A DNA stretch of 64,000 nucleotides. Origin: Deinandra increscens subsp. villosa. Its lineage: Eukaryota; Streptophyta; Magnoliopsida; Asterales; Asteraceae. Under the pieces are notes generated by a model. That model was not told where the DNA came from and searched no databases. It saw nothing but the letters and a program-made list of their open reading frames with translations. This document shows, piece after piece, positions 10,984-21,700 of the stretch (position 1 is the stretch's first letter; each line of letters opens with the position of its first letter). The position numbers and the translations under genes were made by a program. The stretch spans positions 30,304,454 to 30,368,453 of the forward strand of contig JBCNJP010000012.1 in NCBI GenBank assembly GCA_039602395.1, in the 5' to 3' direction.

Positions 10984-12019
10984 TCATTCTCCATCTGAGC
11001 AATCATAGTACCTGTCAGACTGAGTTCTCCTTACCTGCGAAGCCCATTGATACTCTCCACGGTCTTGCACAACCAAAGCCTTTGTCTCTGCTTTCCCTTT
11101 ACCATCTCCAGCTTTCTTCTCTTCTGGTTTCTCCCTTTTTGGCTTGGTACACTCTCTTACAAAGTGCCTATACTCATCACAATTGAAACATCTAAGCTTG
11201 CTCTTATCAAAACCCATCCTTATCTTGTCCTGATCCTTCCATACATTCCTTCCAGTTTTTGTCATAAACTTCTTAGCGCGGAAAACTGCCATTGCCATTT
11301 GCCAGGAAACATCAAGCATTTCCACATCTTCAGGATTGATCTGGTTCAGTTCTCCTGACAGCATATCAGTAGGCACCAATGTTCCAGCCATAAGTGCATG
11401 GTAACTGTTCATAAATCAGTGTTGACCAGGGCAAAGTTGGGATCATTGGTAGCATTAGCCTCATCAGTGTTGACCATTCCACTTGAACTTGCTTAAGATC
11501 GTGCCACAAATGCAGTTGACTTTCTGTTAGCACTTGAATCATTTCCAGACGAACTTCTAGCTTGCTTTGACCCTACTTCTTCAGATAAGAGAGCCTGATT
11601 CAGTTTTCCTGCCATACTGAGTGAACTTAAATGATTTAGCTCTCTCTGTTTATCATCAATCAGCTTTGACTTCATTTTGTTAATAAGCTCATCAACAGTC
11701 AACTCCTCAAGCTTGTTATTATCTTTAATGATTGAAATGTTGGTATTCCAATTTTTGGGTAAACTGTTCAACAGTTTCAGATTCTTATCCTCCTGTTCGG
11801 GTTCAACATCGTAGCTTGACATCTTAGTAATTAAGGACAAAAATCTTTGAACTTGAGCTTCAAAGGACTCTCCTTGAATGTGATTGAACAAATTAAACTT
11901 CTGCTTCAGCATCTGTTTACGACTCGCCTTGATATCGGGATTTCCTTCATATGCAACCACCAGAGCATCCCAGAGCTTCTTTGCAGTCTTGTACTTCTTA
12001 AATCCTTGAAAAATCTCCG
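10984..12019 (-). pseudogene. Copia gag, first module with zinc knuckle
   Basis: From 12019 (at the gap edge) to 11493 the frame encodes a UBN2-type gag core: KTAKKLWDALVVAYEG, then FNHIQGESFEAQVQRFLSLI and LKLLNSLPKNWNTNI. A frame break near 11412-11493 precedes a second piece (11412-10984) with a CCHC knuckle (CFNCDEYRHFVREC). It resembles the + strand gag at 1506-1775 (FDKSKLRCFNC versus LDKSRVQCFKC), so the two elements are related. The N-terminus is lost in the gap. Confidence 0.85.
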
Positions 12020-12519
12020 NNNNNNNNNNNNNNNNNNNNNNNNNNNNNNNNNNNNNNNNNNNNNNNNNNNNNNNNNNNNNNNNNNNNNNNNNNNNNNNNN
12101 NNNNNNNNNNNNNNNNNNNNNNNNNNNNNNNNNNNNNNNNNNNNNNNNNNNNNNNNNNNNNNNNNNNNNNNNNNNNNNNNNNNNNNNNNNNNNNNNNNNN
12201 NNNNNNNNNNNNNNNNNNNNNNNNNNNNNNNNNNNNNNNNNNNNNNNNNNNNNNNNNNNNNNNNNNNNNNNNNNNNNNNNNNNNNNNNNNNNNNNNNNNN
12301 NNNNNNNNNNNNNNNNNNNNNNNNNNNNNNNNNNNNNNNNNNNNNNNNNNNNNNNNNNNNNNNNNNNNNNNNNNNNNNNNNNNNNNNNNNNNNNNNNNNN
12401 NNNNNNNNNNNNNNNNNNNNNNNNNNNNNNNNNNNNNNNNNNNNNNNNNNNNNNNNNNNNNNNNNNNNNNNNNNNNNNNNNNNNNNNNNNNNNNNNNNNN
12501 NNNNNNNNNNNNNNNNNNN
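12020..12519. other. Assembly gap (500 N)
   Basis: Exactly 500 N. It separates copia gag on the left from a Tat-type gypsy 3' end on the right, so an LTR boundary is probably hidden here. Confidence 0.99.
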
Positions 12520-12547
12520 TGGCGGAACGGGTATTCTTCTTCGCCAT
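12520..12547 (-). pseudogene. Start of a Tat-lineage antisense ORF (cut by gap)
   Basis: Only the first nine codons (MAKKNTRSA) remain on the - strand before the gap. They are followed upstream by about 270 bp of leader and then, on the + strand, a polypurine tract and LTR. The arrangement copies that at 15679 (start MGKKLLRSSA, 254 bp from its polypurine tract). I therefore read it as the start of the same kind of antisense ORF. Confidence 0.5.
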
Positions 12548-12820
12548 GACCGGAATAAACAAAAAAGAAAAGATGCCGGAGAAGAAGAAGAAGAACTGAC
12601 CTGCGATGACGAAGAAGCTCGAAAGTGTTTTTTGGGAGAAGATGGTGAGATTGTGATCTCGGAATCTTGTATTTAAAGAAGAAGTGATGATGGTTATCCC
12701 ATCAATCAGACGCCGAAAAAAACGTCCCATCCAACCGTATTTACCGTGATGACGCCGTAAACCTGTCAAGTTAAACGAATTTCGCCAGCTGTTAATCTTA
12801 TCCACAGGCAGCCGAGATTC

Positions 12821-13464
12821 GGGGGCAATTGTTAGGGGTCAATTTCAGGATGCTTACAGAGAAGCTGCGTAATACTAGGAATCTCACTACGTTTTGGGAA
12901 TCCCGTCCAGTCAGGTATCCTGAAAATTAATTATCGACTAATTCTTATTTTTGCCATGTGCTTTATTCTTTTTCAGGGACGTTAAGGGACCTAACCAACT
13001 CCTGAAGACTCGGTCCACAACTAACTGGCACGTGGAGAAGTGGGTCGCGTCTCCCTCAACGGTCAAGAGAAGTGGAGGAAGAAGATCCCGGGAATCCCGG
13101 ATAGTTAGTTAGTTGTTATTTGTTATATAAACGAGGACTCGATCAATAGGAACACACTTTTTCACTAGCTTGCTTGCGAATACGAATCATTGTAACACTT
13201 AGCTCTGATCGATCAAACCTCCAACCCATTGTAACGAATTGCTTGATCATTAATAACATTGACTTGGTGGCGGTTTTTCAGCCGGCACCCGAGGTTTTTA
13301 TCCAGGATTCTCAGAGGCAACTCGAAGGATTCTGGAGTTTTCCTCGCTAAAATCCTTGTGTTATCATCCCAACTTGGATTACTTGCTCACTTGATAGTTA
13401 AGCACACTACCTCACAATCTAAGTTTGGAATACAAGATTCCTAAGTGAATTTTTGACCAAAACA
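12821..13464 (+). repeat. Polypurine tract and 3' LTR of gypsy element A
   Basis: gggggcaat (12821-12829) is a polypurine tract. The LTR runs 12830-13464 (635 bp), starting TGTTAGGGG and ending TTTTGACCAAAACA. Its end is identical to that of the LTR at 15943-16533, but the starts and middles differ, so the two are related LTRs of separate elements. Both contain the words CCGAGGTTTTT and the CTCGAAGGATTC/CTCAAGGATTC block. Confidence 0.75.
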
Positions 13465-13901
13465 CTTTTGAACAGGTGATGTTGGTACTACCTATATTGC
13501 ATGTTCTTATTACTAACCAAGTATTGGCTAACATCATGGTTTGTTAACATTGACAAAGTTTTGTGGGCTTTGGAATTTTTAAACTAAGCATCCTGTCGGA
13601 TCATCATTCAAACATTTTTTCAAAATAACTAAAAACATACACACCATGATGATCAAAATACTACTAAGTTATATTTATGCAGGAAATTAGAAAGGTTGAC
13701 CCCAGGCTTCGTCTTGGAACCCAAGATCCCTCCACCTGAGGCCAACTGCATTGTCTAAGGAGCTTGGACTTCACCTTGAAAGTCAAGGTCCCTCCATCCA
13801 TGCCCCCAAAAGTAAAGTAACTATTGTATCTGTTTCACCACAACCATTGTTTCACAAAAAACCAACCACCAAACAAACAAATTAAAAAAGTGGGCTCCGA
13901 C
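13465..13901 (+). other. Internal non-coding DNA of gypsy element B
   Basis: No ORF is supported here. The stretch lies between the LTR of element A and the 3' end of the antisense ORF of element B. It holds a short imperfect repeat (aagatccctccacctg near 13721 and aaggtccctccatcca near 13785). The pol of element B is absent from the window. Confidence 0.4.
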
Positions 13902-15679
13902 CTAGTCAAGAATGCCTTCATCGGCCAACTTATCACCAGCAGCCTCCGTCTGCTCCACCTCCTTGCCCTTGCCCTTCTCCTTCTCAGCTTCCTTCTCGAC
14001 CTCCGGCTCGACCTCCTTCCAAGCGTTTTCAGAAGCATTCCCCCTTTTAGCCAACAGCTTCTTGAGGCTCACCTCCCAATCCTTAACCGGCCAGCTCTCT
14101 AGAGTGAAGCCTTCAGCCTGAGTAGCAGTCGCCATCTCAATCATACACTCCAACACGCTGATAGCGGCTGAGGATTGAGCATTCTGTTCAGCCAGGTTTA
14201 GAGCTTCAGCAGCTGCAGCATCTGTTTCTTTGAGCTGCTTCTCGTAATGGCGTGTGTTGTTGGCTGCTGCCTTACTCACCTTCTCAAGACGGAGCGTGGC
14301 CTAGTCAAGTTTAAGCTCAGAGGCTTCGAGTTTCTGCTCAGCTGCTTCAAGCTTCTGCTCCATAGCCTCCAGTTTGCCTTCGAGATCAATCACCTCGTGG
14401 CTCAGCTTGTCGATACCCTACACCAAAGCATAACACATCAGAATCAACAAGGGAAGTATTACAATTATAGTGTTAACATACTTCTCTATTAATGTGCTAT
14501 TACTTACAATGTTCACCACAGCTTGCAGCGATAGCAGCTTGTTAGCAGCTGCAACGGGAGGGAGATCATCGAAGCTGTCCACATTGATGGTGGAGTCTGG
14601 AGCCTTACGCTTCTTCGCAGAAGAGGTCTTGGATCGAGTGCTGGGAGCTCGAAACTTGGCGGCTGAAGGGTCAGTGGGAGCCTTGCTGCTGGTCTCTTCG
14701 GGTTTTTCTTTCTTTGCGATGAGCAGCTTGAGGCCCTTGAAGGAGAAGTTGGAAGCTGAACCTGGAGCTTCATCATATACAGAAAGGGATCAGTTTCCGA
14801 AAATCATAGAGAATAACTCGAAACAAAAGGAGAGCAAACTCATACAAATACCTGTTGACATGGTTCTTGAGGGGCTGAGAGATTGCTGGGTGATGCTTCT
14901 AGCACTTGAAACGTCTTCGGGTTGACAACTTCTTTCTGCCACTGGAATGCTGAAGAGATCCTTGAGCTTCTTGGAGGATTCACAGGTCGGCTTGATTAGA
15001 GCTTCAAACTTGGGCGCTGTAAAACAAAAACAAGCATATCAGTTAAACAAAATTGAAGAGTATTTGAAATCGGAATGTAACTAAAACTCTTCATACCCTT
15101 GACAACCCACTGGGTAGGAAGGTTCTCACAACCGACAAGGCTACTCCTTTTGACAAAGAAGAATTGACGCTTCCAATCATGGTCATTGTGAGAAACCCTA
15201 GGGATCATCTGGGCTTCTCCGGATCTAATCTTCAAGACAAACCTGCTGTTGCCGTGTGTGGCCAATCGGTACACTTTACAGATCTCGGCAACCCCAATGT
15301 TTAGGTTACGGGTCTGGTTCAGGTGATGAAGAGAAAGAAGAATTCGCCACACCATGGGCATTACTTGAGAGTAGGCAAGGTGGGTGATCGAAAAGAAATC
15401 GGTGACCAAATCCGGGAAAGGAAATGTCATTCCAAGCAGAAAAGGGTAGTGAAGGAAACAGACCCAATCGTCGGAGATATGGTCAGCTTTCAAAGATGGG
15501 TCGAAGGGACGGAACTCAGCTCCGGCGGGAAAGCTCGCAGAACGCTGCAACATTGCGATCTTCCGGTCGTCAAAGTTGCAGGTCTCCTCCGCCGTCGCCG
15601 GGAGGAGTCCTTGGTCAGTAAACTCGTCGGCCACTTGGTCGGAGACCGTGGCCGATGATCGCAATAACTTTTTCCCCAT
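13902..15679 (-). pseudogene. Antisense ORF of a Tat-type gypsy element (PF04195-like)
   Basis: Tat-lineage elements (Retand, Grande, Huck type) carry an ORF on the opposite strand between pol and the 3' LTR. Here the LTR and polypurine tract point + while the ORF reads -. Exon 1 (15679 to about 15090) encodes the putative gypsy-type transposon domain: FPDLVTDFFSITHLAYSQVM, then PMVWRILLSLHHL and a conserved W-K-R-Q-F-F-F-V block. Later exons (about 15007-14850, 14776-14513, and from about 14416) have splice-like borders and encode a basic Ser/Lys-rich middle (SAKKRKAPD, nuclear-signal-like) and a long Ala/Glu coiled coil ending LADEGILD. A TAG at 14303-14301 breaks the coiled coil. Its function is unknown. 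Confidence 0.7.
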
Positions 15680-15933
15680 GATCGGAAAAAAGAACGAGAA
15701 GGGAGAAAGAGGATACTAACCTGGAGAAGATGGGAGAAGCTCTAGGGTTTTCGCCGAGTGAATGCTGTGAGGAATAATGAAAGCGGAAAGAGAATTATAA
15801 AGGAAAAATCAAACGGGAACTTCGCCTAGGAAGTTGGGACTGGCTAATTTCTATCAAATCACAGTTAGTTAGCGATAAGGTTCAATTTTAAATTTTCGAC
15901 AGCTGGCTTGCATGCGCCAACCGCCAAAAATTT

Positions 15934-16533
15934 GGGGGCAATTGTTGGTACTAGAATTCAGGAGACATCAAGCAGCTCACATCAGCTCGCAAGCACCTCA
16001 CTGTAAGGATCCTGAATTAAACTTCTTGACTACCTATTGCTTTCCCTTTTTGTTTATTATTCGCAGGTTAGCTCGAGCATGGATCACGTGTCCTAAAGAC
16101 CCGGTCAACTAACGGAAACATGGACTGAGCGGACTTCTAACGGACGTGTGAGGGACGTGGAGTTAGTTGCTAGTTTTTAGGAATATTGTTATGATGTAAT
16201 CTGTATTTAAACTGAGCTCTAGGCTTGCACACAACACACCTTTTCTTTACTTCCTTCTACGATCACAATTCTCTACAACACTTAGATTACGAGCTCATTT
16301 CATTTGTACTCAAGATATTTATTATATAAAAGTTTTAGGAGGTAGGTACTTTGAACCGGCCCCCGAGGTTTTTTGCTAGGCTCCTTGAGGATACTCAAGG
16401 ATTCCTGGATTTTCCCTCGTTACATCCTCGTGTCAATCTCCAAATCACATTTTCATCTTTATTTACATCAAACACGCTACCTCACTTACAAAGTTTGATC
16501 AACTAATTGCTTAGACAGTTTTTGACCAAAACA
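15934..16533 (+). repeat. Polypurine tract and 3' LTR of gypsy element B
   Basis: gggggcaat (15934-15942) precedes a 591-bp LTR (15943-16533) that starts TGTTGGTACTAG and ends TTTGACCAAAACA. It inserted into a - strand copia gag, whose reading frame stops at 16534. Confidence 0.78.
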
Positions 16534-17529
16534 GGCCTGGAACTGCTGAGAAGGATAGGGACTCGGTGGCGGAGCCCACTGTGATTGGGCCGGCGCATAC
16601 TGGACCTGTCCACCGCGATTAGCCGACATCTGCATGCTTCCCTGGTTGTATTGCGGCTGACCCCAGCCGCCGTTGCTGTTGGACCCGCGACCTCCAAACC
16701 GGCCGGAGTTTTGAGTGAACCGACCCCGACCCCGGGCTGCTTTTGCCGGGTCATAATTGCGACCACGGTATCCATTCGGGTACGGGGAACGAGGCGGTTT
16801 GTTGGTGCCAGCGGGGTTAGAGGTGCGAGTATCCGAAGCCACCGAGTACTAGGGTGAACCAAGACGGATTCACGGTTCTGTTTGGAGTGTGCGGCTTGAC
16901 GTTGTTGCTCAGCTTCTACCATGCCACGTGCTTCACCCCAAGGGGGCATCGGTGATTAATGATTGCACCAATTGTATCGTATTCGACCGGAAGACCCCTG
17001 ACCAGAGAATGACAAGCCTGCTATCGGATACGGGTTGACCAACATCTCGCAATTGATTTGCGAGATCTTTCAACTTGTCACAATAATCATCAAACGAAGA
17101 AGATGCAGTGAGAGTAGTATTAGTGAAATCTTGTTCTAGGGTTGCAGCCCTAGTGTTTTTATTATTATTGAAAACCTCACCGAATTGCAACCAAGCCTTT
17201 CTAGCGGTGGTGTCATCATCAAGAATCCGCCGAAGAATCGTATCACTAACTGTTCCATAGATCCATTGCAGGACAAGAGCGTCCAGTTCGACCCATGCTT
17301 GGTACGTGGGATCTTCTTCGGCCGGCGGCTTAGTTCCGTCGATGTGGTGGGTTACTTTGTGAATTTTTAGGTGATTGCGAAAAAGCTTAACCCATTCCGA
17401 GTAAGTGGTTTTCTTCCCGTCCAACTGCCGGATTTTTTGGCTAACGTTAGAGACGGTGAAGGCTGTGTGAAGGGAGGGCTTGTCGGAGGGGGTGGTAGAG
17501 CCCGAAGGCTTGCCGGAATCGTCCCCCAT
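16534..17529 (-). pseudogene. Copia gag (retrotran_gag type), - strand
   Basis: The frame 17529-16933 encodes a typical gag N-terminus with FTVSNVSQKIRQLDGKK, YSEWVKLFRNHLKIH and WIYGTVSDTILRRIL. A frame change near 16840-16950 leads to a Gly/Arg/Asn/Pro-rich tail (GRNYDPAKAARGRGRF, then GRFGGRGSNSNGGW), which probably binds RNA. The remaining pol is cut off by the gypsy LTR at 16533 and was not found elsewhere. The primer site at 17572-17585 confirms the orientation. Confidence 0.85.
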
Positions 17530-17571
17530 GAAGGCGGCGGCGGCGATGATAGAAAAAAAAGAAGGAGCCTA

Positions 17572-17585
17572 GGCTCTGATTACCA
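17572..17585 (-). other. Primer-binding site of the - strand copia element
   Basis: The - strand reads TGGTAATCAGAGCC, a one-base variant of the initiator tRNA-Met site. It lies 43 bp upstream of the gag start. Confidence 0.8.
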
Positions 17586-17743
17586 TAAAGGATTCTGTAT
17601 TTCGATTCCCCCTCAACTGAATACAATCAAAACAATAAATAGCAAAACCCTAACCAATTATTTTAGTATAATATATAAATACAAATCAAATAAAATCAAA
17701 TCAAATCCTATCCGCTAATATTTTCCCTTTCTTGGCTTCTTAC
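17586..17743 (-). repeat. 5' LTR remnant of the - strand copia element
   Basis: AT-rich sequence directly beside the primer site. The LTR end next to the primer site is not CA, and the other boundary is obscured by the MITE at 17747, which may have inserted into this LTR. Confidence 0.5.
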
Positions 17744-17746
17744 TAA

Positions 17747-18582
17747 GGTGCTGTTTGTTTTTCTGCAAAAGCTCTTCCTGTCCACTTATGTCTGCGCCGC
17801 GCAGACCACGAGCAGACATTTAGGTCTGCAGACTGTTTGTTTCTCCGAAGACGTTTCATTAAAAAATGTCTGCGCAGGCTCTTCTTGGTACAGATGTGAC
17901 CCAGCCACTTCTGACATCTTCTAACATCTTCTAACCTTCTTTTTAAACTGTTTTTTCATTAAAAAAATATTTTTAAATAGTTTTTTAAAGTTTTTTCTAA
18001 AAAAATCTTTTTAAAAGGTTTTTAATATTTTATACAACTTTTAAAAACTTATTTAACCATTTAAAAAAAACGCCTTTTAAAAAGTAAAAAAAACATTTTA
18101 AACAATTATTTTTAAAAACGTTTTTTTTAAATGTTTTTTTTTTAAATGTTTTTTTGTTTTTTTTTTAAATTTCGTTTTTAAATTCGTTTCTAAAAAGTTA
18201 TTTTCAAAAAACATATTTTAAACAATTATTAGACAAAACTTTTTTAAACATTTATTTAATAAAAAAATAGTTGTTTAAAAAACATTGTTTGAACAATTTT
18301 TATAAAATATTTTTGAAATTTTATTTAAAAGAAGTTTGTTTTAGAAAAAATTTGTTGGTTAAAATATACGGAAGAAAATAAATTGATTAAATCGAATTAT
18401 CTATAAGCTTAAAAAATGATTTATTTAAAATTCTGTTTATTTTAGCAGTCTGCAGAAATTAAAAAACAAACACTCTTCTTCTTACAGACTGCAGATGTTT
18501 AGTCCACCTCTTCTGCTACAGATGTCTGCAGATATGGTCCGCAGACTGCAGACAATTTACCTCTTAAAAAACAAACAGCACC
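17747..18582. mobile_element. MITE with GGTGCTGTTTG inverted repeats, TAA duplication
   Basis: The ends are GGTGCTGTTTGTTTTT and its inverted copy (AAAAAACAAACAGCACC), flanked by TAA at 17744-17746 and 18583-18585. This fits PIF/Harbinger Tourist-like MITEs; CTAAG on both sides would allow a 5-bp reading with a one-base shorter TIR. The subterminal 150 bp on each side are dense in GTCTGCAGAC-type words. The middle is A/T homopolymer-rich. There is no ORF. Confidence 0.75.
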
Positions 18583-18585
18583 TAA

Positions 18586-18781
18586 GTTAAGTTGGGGTGG
18601 TTCTAATTAAAGTATCGTAAAAAAAAAAAAAAAGTATAGTACCAAACGCACACGAATACTGGAGCATGATGCGGGATTGCGGGTTTTACCCAAACCCGTA
18701 CCGAGATCTTTTCTCCTGAAACTTTGCAAGTTCCCGCCCACAAAAAACTGAAATGCCCCCAGTCCCACCCATCGGTGCCAA
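18586..18781 (+). promoter_or_regulatory. PrimPol upstream region with E2F-like site
   Basis: Only about 200 bp separates the MITE from the PrimPol ATG. TTCCCGCC at 18731-18738, 44 bp before the ATG, differs from the plant E2F consensus only at the preceding flank base. E2F sites mark S-phase DNA-replication genes, which would suit PrimPol. No clear TATA box is seen; a poly-A run lies at about 18620-18633. Confidence 0.35.
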
Positions 18782-21700
18782 ATGGTTGATTCTAAGAAAA
18801 TAGAGACCATGGATGACGTTGATCGCCTGTTTGAGTGCTTCAAATGCGGCATCTCTCCACCTCGTAAGATATCTCTTCCCTTGTTTCTGCACAATCCGTT
18901 ACATCTGGCTCACGCGTCTTCGTGGATCATATATTTGACCTAATTCGGACTCTGGATCATTCTTGTTACATCCAGATTTATTTCTTACATCGATTTTACT
19001 TCAATTGTTATTTAGTTGCTGCTAAACTTCAAAAGAATCCATATCAGTTGTTCAGCGGAAAGTACACGGAACATTGTTAGAGCTTGCTTTACGAAGTTGA
19101 AATGCAAGTTAGCAATACCTTTTGTAATAGATACTGTGGAATTGGTATCAGCAAGGGTTATGATGTATTGATGTTACATTTATATTGGGTATCCACTAGT
19201 TTGGAAGTTACATTATTTGTAGTTTTAGCTCTTTTAGGGTTTATTGTCTGACACAGGTTAGGGATTTCTAAGAGCATTCACATCCCATTCCTAAATTTTA
19301 AGGAGAACCACTTATAATGTCACTTCATCCCTGAACATTTAGGGGAACCAACGCTCATCTTCAAATTTGATGTTACTATTCAACCTCATATCCATTATTT
19401 TCATATTTTTTTTGTGATTCGATGTGAGTGGCAGGGAGAGAAAACGTAATTAAAAAGCGAATAAAAGAGTATTATATAATTGTGTAGAGATAATATGAGG
19501 AATTAGACGTGAGAGACTTTTAGAAAGTGATAGATTACTTTACAAAATAGTATCTTTTAGTAAAATTATGGGGATGGATTGGGGAGTGGAGTGTGAATGC
19601 TCTTAGATTTAGGTTGCCTTTGACCATTCACATCCCTAGATGCGCCCTTAGAGTCCCTTAGTGCCTAGTCACTTGCCACATCAGATTCTTATAAATACAT
19701 ACAAAACCTCAATTTTCACCTCTATCCCTACAAATATCCTTACGCTTCTTAGTTTCCACATCATCACCTACCCCGTACACACATAAATCAAGTTAAAAAA
19801 AGGAAAATAGTCTGGGTTCCACCAAAAGCCATCAAACTTACGTCCGTGATTAAGGGTTTTTGATTTGATTATGGAAGGATTTTACATGCTCCATCGCCAA
19901 ATAAATCATGGATATGATCCCGATAAGCAAATGCATATGGAAAGATTTGCCGATGTGGGTAGTCTTAGTCGTAGTAGAAGAAGATAGCTTCTTTTTCTAC
20001 TTCTATTTTTAGTCCTAGGCGAGCCCATAGTCATAGGTGTCGCTTACTCTATGCTTGCATGCCTATATGCTTTTTTACTTGGGTATCTGCCAATTGGCAA
20101 TGGCTACTAGCCTACTTGTCTGCTTCACTGTATGATTTATTTAGAATTTCTTGCATGATTTTATGTTCTTGAAAAAATAGAACGTTTTTCAGAGCGAGGG
20201 TCTCTTTTAGAGCAACCTCTTTATCCATGAGGATTGAGGTAAGGTGTGCCTCATTTTAGTCTTCCTAGACCCTACTCTGAGTGGGATTTGCTGGGTATGT
20301 TGTTTAGGGTTCGTTGTTAAAGTTGTGTGTTTGCATTCTGTTAATTTAGTCTTGCTTCTTAGGTGGTATGCTATGAGTCAATACTTACTGTTTTCTTATT
20401 CAGAATCAGCTGCAGGGGGAAGGAAAACCAAAAAGCAGAAATTAAAGCAAGATAAATCAAATGAAGATCCATCAACATCTGTTGATTTCACTTCTGCAGG
20501 TTCAAATGGGAAGAACCAGCAGTCGGCAACAAATATCCAGGATGTAATTCCCTTTGTTTCCTAATCTTTGAGCTATTCGCACCACCAAAAGGCTGATCTT
20601 TTTTATTCCCTTATATATACCATTCATCTCACTTTATTTTGCAAAAGATTTGTGAACAGTTACAGGTAAATGGTAGTAGACGTTTTATATAACACTAAAT
20701 AAGACCATTGTCTTGGAATATTGTTTTTCCAGTGTTGTTTGCACAAACCATTTACATGTCTAGCTAACTTATATCTTTATGCGAAATCAAACTGGATGCC
20801 TTGTTTTGTTTCAGTTCTATACACCAACTGTTGGAAAAAAGAAGTTAAATAATGGAAGTCAGTTCTCTCCTGTTGTTTTCTACGGTTCTCCACAAGGCGT
20901 GCCTCCAAAACGACCAGCTCGGCTGTTGCGATTGTTACATGAGATACGTGTTGAACTCGCTGCTCAACATAAATCAAGGTCTTTACAAATTTTATTGATT
21001 TTATTTGGCCATTTTGTTAGTTATTAGTATATGCTTCATTGGTTATTTTGGTGATACACATGTGAAGAGAGGACGTGTGGGCCACATTTCCCAGACAGGA
21101 TGAGGCTATGAAGTATGTGAAAGACCACAAAAGTGCACATATTTTTAGTTACCAAGATCATGCCACGGGACAAAGAAGATTTCTTGTTTCAACGTATAAA
21201 GAGTTTTGGCGAAGGTGCGTATTTCAACACGACTGTCACTATTTAATGGTTATAACTTATAAGTTATGCAGACAATATGATTGTGCTCCCTTTCTTTGAG
21301 TTGATTGTTTTGCTTATCATTGATTCATAGGTACATAAACATGAGCTCTAAATTTCGTCACCATTATGAAGTTATTCAAGAGGTAAAGGCTTTGTTACTA
21401 GTCTTTGTCTACATGCAATGTTGTAATGTAATTCAGTAGAGAATTGGAAACCAGAGTTGTTTTTCACATTCAAATTGCCAAAGTTACCCTGATAATTTTG
21501 GTTGCCAGTTTGGAGTTATAATGGGTAGTTCAGGAACTATATATACAAAGAATACTTACAAAGGGATAAATAGTAAAACTTTTAAACCATGTATCAATCC
21601 TGCATTTTATATCTATATCATTGCTTCAGGGAAGTGTCACTTGCTGTAACCTATTTGATGAATTAGTGGTATATATAGGGATTGCCATGCCACCTTTATT

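Larger units (their letters stand above)
3230..12019 (-). mobile_element. Large Ty1/copia element, - strand (SIRE-like layout)
   Basis: Reading on the - strand, the order is gag (12019 to about 9600), protease and GAG-pre-integrase, integrase, RT, RNase H (ending 6366), a long spacer, an extra ORF (4295-3843), a polypurine tract and the 3' LTR (3611-3230). Integrase before RT defines Ty1/copia. The size (at least 8.8 kb) and the extra 3' ORF recall the SIRE/Maximus lineage; the lineage is inference. The 5' LTR and gag start fall in or beyond the gap at 12020. Scattered stops and frameshifts show the copy is dead. Confidence 0.7.

Noticed and set aside
11847..12805. Long ORFs crossing the N run on both strands (also at 36050-36879 and 51676-52537)
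   Set aside because: The open frames are made by the 500 N, not by sequence.
13479..13492. gttggtacta just after LTR A, identical to the start of LTR B
   Set aside because: The match ends after about 11 bases; chance or a trace too short to call an LTR start.
12830..16533. LTRs at 12830-13464 and 15943-16533 as the two ends of one element
   Set aside because: Each is preceded by its own polypurine tract, their starts and lengths differ clearly, and no primer site follows the first.
18607..18894. - strand ORFs overlapping PrimPol exon 1
   Set aside because: Antisense shadows of exon 1 and its upstream region with no family match.
19872..19990. Short ORF in PrimPol intron 1 (MEGFYMLHRQINHG)
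   Set aside because: About 38 codons, no recognised domain, inside an intron; probably a transposon scrap.
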